From Acanthaster planci (lineage: Eukaryota > Echinodermata > Asteroidea > Valvatida > Acanthasteridae): a DNA stretch of 60,000 bases. Shown piece by piece: positions 55,485-60,000 of this stretch (its first letter is position 1; each line of letters starts with the position of its first letter). The translations under genes and the position numbers were made by a program. The notes under the pieces were generated by a model. It worked only from the letters and a program-made list of their open reading frames with translations, ran no database searches and had not been told where the DNA came from. The stretch covers positions 2,178,919 to 2,238,918 of the forward strand of contig NW_019091361.1 of NCBI RefSeq assembly GCF_001949145.1, in the 5' to 3' direction.

Positions 55485-55650
55485 TAAGTGATGGCTGTTT
55501 CCTTGTCTTCCACCTTCTGCAGCCCGGATTCAAATCCCACCTACATGTACAATGTACGTCTACAAGCAGAGTGGGTTTCCAGTCCCTCCCTGATTCCATG
55601 GATTTTCCCCTGAATCAATGAATACGGGGTTTTCCTCCCGCCTCTAAAGA
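55485..55650 (+). mobile_element. SINE-like fragment
   Basis: B-box-like GGATTCAAATCC at 55527-55538, followed by a tract (TTCCCTGATTCC-like, then GGGGTTTTCCTCCCGCCTCT at 55626-55645) of the kind found in tRNA-derived SINE bodies. A TACATGTAC insertion interrupts it. No target duplication found. Confidence 0.4.
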
Positions 55651-57975
55651 TCGGTTCATACACTACATGTGCACATGTATGTACATGGACATGTAGGTGA
55701 GTGGGGAAAATGAGGCGCACTTGACGTCACAAGAAGGTGTAGAGAAATCTCGCTCAAGTCGAAATGTGTTAAATTTGTTACACATTTAAAGCACATAGCT
55801 GTACACCCACACTTACCTTACCGGGACATACCTAGTGTGGACATTCCTTTCTTTTCCTGCAGTTAAGAAAACTCAGTGAAAATACTTGTTTTTCCTGAAC
55901 TGGGTTTAACACGATTTTCAGCTCTATTTTTGTAAAAGGTTTCCCTGACTTTTCCTTTTACGACAGATGACCCCTACCCTAAATTCCTCTAAACTTCTTT
56001 TTCAGAGAAAGGGAAACGTCCTGTGGACGTATAAGTCCACAGAACGTCTTCCTTTCCTGCATCGTGTGGACATCTTTTGTTCACAAGTCCATACTAGGTA
56101 TGTAAGGTCAGCGCATTTGATCCGATGTCCCAAACACACCTTTTTGACCGGAAAGTGCCTTGAATGGCTACAAAACTCAGGCATGTTCATGGCATGAGCC
56201 ATCATACTATAAAGTTGTGTACATCAGGTACACTGGTGAGACTGGCCACTGTTCAGGGATTTTGTCTGTAATGCTGGGGGTATTATCCAACGGACCAGTC
56301 AAATGCTTTCACGGTCTGACATTTACATGAAGCTGAATCCCAAATGGTTTAGTACTCTATGTTGTGGTGTATATCCAACCATCATGCGATGAGCATCTGC
56401 CATAATTCATGGTACATGTGCATGTACTTTAAGTGTATGAGGTACCACTTGGAATTCCTTGAGTAGGCCTGCCGCATGCACCAAGACTGGACATCAGTAC
56501 AGTTTGTCTCTCATGGAAAGTGCCCTCTACTATTACTATTATTCAGCTGCATGCTTGCCAGTGCACGCATTGCGCACGTGCTGTATGTACCGGTTGACAA
56601 AATAAACGCGAATCCAGTCTTGGCCCAAGACTGGTACATACAGTACCCTACCTGTCAGGGTATACGGTCCATGTAACTTGCCCTGCAAACATGTCACCCA
56701 TTATAATGAAGTACATAAGTACTATACGTCCTTCATGAATGACAGGATGACAAATTAGGTGGTTAGTCAATTTGTCCTTCAGTGAATGCTGCAGAATTGG
56801 ACTGGTATATTGATTGGGTTGTTTGTCCATGGTCTACCTGTGTGTAAATTAGTAAAGATGGAAGTGAGATATGGATCTGTTGACAGGCATGACTGAAAAC
56901 CAAGCACTGTAACTTCTCCTGAGGGTACACTGGCCTTTGTTCAGCCAAGAGGAAAATGCACCGTCGCATTTTGGAAAAATTGGTGAATCTTGGAAATGTA
57001 CAGGCGGACACCCAAACAGATAAGAAGTAGTAAATCTGTAATATTGTTTACATTACAAATAAGTAAATGTTGGGGGGAGGGCGATTTGCAGCAAGTTGTG
57101 CCAACCTGAAGTGTGTGTCAATTCACGGCAATCATAAGAAATACACACAGAAAAAGAAACAGTACATGTATTTTTCCACTACCTCCTTGAAATGGACCAA
57201 GGTCCTGTTAGCAGTTAATTGTTTGAGATGGGCTACAATGGAAGTTTCAGGTCATACTCCAATGGCTGCATGAAGTTCTTTAAGTGGGTACCACTCCTTG
57301 AAGAAAAATGCTTATGGTCAGCTTCAGATAAAAGAAATAGCTTGGATTCCTTTCAAGGGTTCCAGCTGGTAAATTTTGAATAATAACCTAGCTATAATGT
57401 TATAGCAGTAGCTAAGTGCACGTTTTGCAATCATTTTAGGATATACATGTGACGGTATATACATGTAGCTATTTACCTTTTCTGTGCAAAGCTGAATGCC
57501 GCTTTTTTTCTTTACAATTGTTCAGGATTATACGTGTAGTAAATGTGTAAATATTTTCCTTTTGGCGGGGGGGGGAGGTAACTGACAGCCGTAATCTACG
57601 TATATGTACCGCTCCAAGTGACTTTCAGTGATGTCACTTGGACATGAACACTAGGATCCGAATCACGATCAGTCATCATTCGTTGGTTTACAGACACTAA
57701 GATTCGCCCAATGGATGGTGCAAACCAGCGTTGGGACTACTGATCCCAAACCAGATCTGTGTGAAACAAACAGACTAGCTGTCTGTAATTAGCAGATTCC
57801 AACAGCATGATATGTACGGTACAGTACATGTATTGGTATACCGGGACAACAGAAGTGATGCTACAAACACTCAGTTTCAGTTTTCTCAATAAAATCACAC
57901 CTAAATTCGAGCACCAACTGGCATGACTGGGCTCGGTTTTCGCTGCTATGGATAAATACCAACAAATGGGCACAC

Positions 57976-58088
57976 GTACATGTACATGTACATATACAGT
58001 ACGGTACCGGTGCATATACATTTGTACATGTACATGTATATATACAGTACGGTACCGGTGCATATATACATTTGTACATGTACATGTA
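57976..58088. repeat. 48-50-bp tandem repeat
   Basis: Two near-identical units (57976-58023, 58024-58073) of GTACATGTACATGTA..ACAGTACGGTACCGGTGCATAT.. plus the start of a third. Confidence 0.85.
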
Positions 58089-58700
58089 GCAGTGCATGAA
58101 TTACCAAACAACGATGCATGCTGAGCAGCCCACTGAGTAAAAACATAGAAAGTTTGTCATGAAAGGTGAGATGAGCCACATGTTGATGTTTCATATCTTC
58201 ACACTGCCCAACCAGGAGATGTTTGTCTAACTGTCTTGCACCAACACCAATGAACGCTGACAGGATATTGGCGAGTGCATCAGACAGTGTGCATGTTCTA
58301 ATTACTTTCTACTGGGACTTGTTAAAGGGAAATGTACGTGTACAAGCTGGCTATAACATCTTCTTGTCATCAGCCCTGGGAATAAATTAATGTGCCACGG
58401 TATTCCCCAGGGGTGGCATGCGCCATGGGCTACAGTCTACAAATTGTCACACCAATTGCCATCACACAGAGCAACCTAGCTTTCTGAGGATTCTTAATCT
58501 ACATGCGATTCCTAATTAGGCCCTGGTGATCAGAGAATAGCCTTCTCACATTCCATTTAATTTTATCTGAGATTTTGGAAAAGTAAAACATCCCCATTTT
58601 AAATGTACAGCAAAGGCCAATAGCAAATACGTATATTTATCATATTGATGTACATGTACCTAAATTGAATTGAACATCACTTCATAAAACTGCCCAAAAA

Positions 58701-60000
58701 GTCAACCCTAAAATTAACCCTAATATTGGTAAACTGTCAGTATTTCTGCAAGGAGCCTTCCTAAAATCCATCAATACCGGTATACTTGTAGCACTTCTTC
58801 AGTTTCATGATGTTTCAATATGTTTAACCACTTAACAAAATTCAAACCTCATCTCTAGATTTTGAAGGGGGAACTTTTAATCATTTGGCATTCTCTGTGA
58901 GAGCCTTCTGCCCAAAGTTTTTTTTTTTATCACAGATGTTGGCAAATTATTTGAACGGGCCCAAAAGAATTGCCTGACAAGGTTTAATCACCAGCTGTTT
59001 TCACCCTTGATGAACTACCGGTACTTGTACTAGTACTTTGCAGTATACATGCTCTACAAAGATGTGCGTGCGCTGTTCAGGCACCGAGAGCACTTTTCAC
59101 AAGACGGAATTCTTTGGTACCCTCACTGTCAATTCATTTGGCATCCTGTCGGTGCTCATAGGGACCCACTTGTTCCAAGGGTACACTGTGCAAAAGTTTC
59201 ACTTGCTGTGGTATGTTCCACCTGCAAGGACCCAGATCAGAATGATTATAGATCTTCCCCAGATCAATAAGGAAATGGAAAACACAACTACATGTAATTC
59301 GTAACCCATTGAAGCAAAAAAACCAAAAAGGAAAGGAGATTCAAGCAATGTATGTAACATTTATTTAAATGTTTACAATAAATGTATACACCATGCACGC
59401 AGAATTCTTACAAGGATAATTCCAGAAATTAGGGGTCCATTTTTGTTTTGTGTCCCCGTCACATCTGACATATGAGTTTGTAAGTTCAGAACACATTTTC
59501 TAATTTCCAAGAGTGATGCATTAATGCAAATTATCTGCAAAACAAATAGCAACAGTTTGAAATCAATGCCGGTGATATTTCCATGTCAAACAACAAAGGT
59601 CAAATGTAACAGGGACACAAAAATGTCACACTTTTGGACCCTAATTTCTGGAATTACCTACAAACACAATGTCTTTCAGCTCTCAATGGCTTGGGAAGCA
59701 AGCGACCTAACAGTGAGGCAACTTGGGCGAGGGATGGCACGGGGAGATCCTTTCCCCTGTTGAGGTCTGTGCCCGCCTCATTTCAAAATGTATCCTGTGA
59801 ATATTTATGTACCGGTACAAGCCATACCATAGTTATGCAGCTTTCTGTGCCAACCTCCCTGAGAAAAAATGCATGCATTCCCGGCTGTCCCTCCCCCCCC
59901 AAATTACCCTAGTTATGCCCTGGTTACGCTACGGCAAAGAACCAAAGCTAAATGTCCAAACCCTCCGAACTAATTTTCATAGGATCAACTTCAAAACTAA
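58701..60000. other. Window end, no gene supported
   Basis: Overlapping ORFs at 59038-59304 (+) lack a domain or a consistent frame. A C-run near 59890 and AT-rich sequence make up the rest. Confidence 0.4.

Larger units (their letters stand above)
53150..58700. repeat. Region rich in TACATGTA palindromes
   Basis: Dozens of short runs built on GTACATGTAC and variants (e.g. 53178-53225, 54195-54213, 55670-55696, 57975-58088, 58648-58658), along with ACCGGTAC palindromes. They generate Tyr/Met/Cys/Val-rich spurious ORFs. No gene is supported here. Confidence 0.6.

Noticed and set aside
57737-58194. Three overlapping minus-strand ORFs rich in Tyr, Cys, Met and Val
   Set aside because: They are translations of the TACATG tandem repeat in different frames.
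59038-59304. Two overlapping plus-strand ORFs and a minus-strand acceptor-like site
   Set aside because: No frame is consistently protein-like and none joins a neighbouring exon.
1-60000. CRISPR arrays, operons, prokaryotic promoters or ribosome binding sites
   Set aside because: The window is clearly spliced eukaryotic DNA and no such structures are present.

Overview
This window is animal nuclear DNA. It has multi-exon genes with GT-AG introns in consistent phases, long introns full of degenerate transposons, short inverted-repeat elements, microsatellites and assembly gaps (Ns). The gene set (a CD73-type 5'-nucleotidase, HACD3, MYORG, a multi-Ig receptor) together with a DIRS-type retrotransposon, abundant TACATGTA and ACCGGT palindromes and apparent unresolved haplotypes suggests a marine invertebrate deuterostome. 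Amphioxus is my best guess, but that is an inference and not proven by the sequence.

Layout. (1) 97-19137, + strand: a complete eight-exon ecto-5'-nucleotidase (CD73/NT5E) homologue of 598 residues. Every splice site and the reading frame are intact, but four metal ligands and the main substrate-binding residues are replaced, so it looks like a catalytically dead pseudoenzyme. Its introns hold a LINE 3' remnant, a LINE endonuclease fragment, a 3'-truncated DIRS element, a dispersed repeat and several inverted-repeat elements. (2) 20277-21770, - strand: an intronless gene for a three-Ig-domain receptor with one membrane helix and a tyrosine-rich tail. (3) 23976-36985, - strand: a complete eleven-exon HACD3 (CS domain plus 3-hydroxyacyl-CoA dehydratase, 374 residues). 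Exon 9 is present twice, in two near-identical blocks either side of a 247-base gap. (4) 39448-44277, - strand: an eight-exon gene for a 936-residue protein with a long, apparently disordered N-terminal half and a C-terminal non-RD protein kinase domain. Its upstream region holds a large palindrome with a CRE-like site. (5) 49868-52259, - strand: a two-exon MYORG-like GH31 glycosidase of 707 residues with intact catalytic aspartates. 52260-60000 is dominated by TACATG-type repeats with no convincing gene.

The genes are neighbours and not an operon. The products share a membrane or secretory theme: a probably membrane-anchored ectoprotein, a surface Ig receptor, an ER dehydratase and a type II membrane glycosidase. 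The sequence does not show that they act in one pathway. The exon models come from reading splice signals and matching remembered family architecture; no alignment program or transcript evidence was used.
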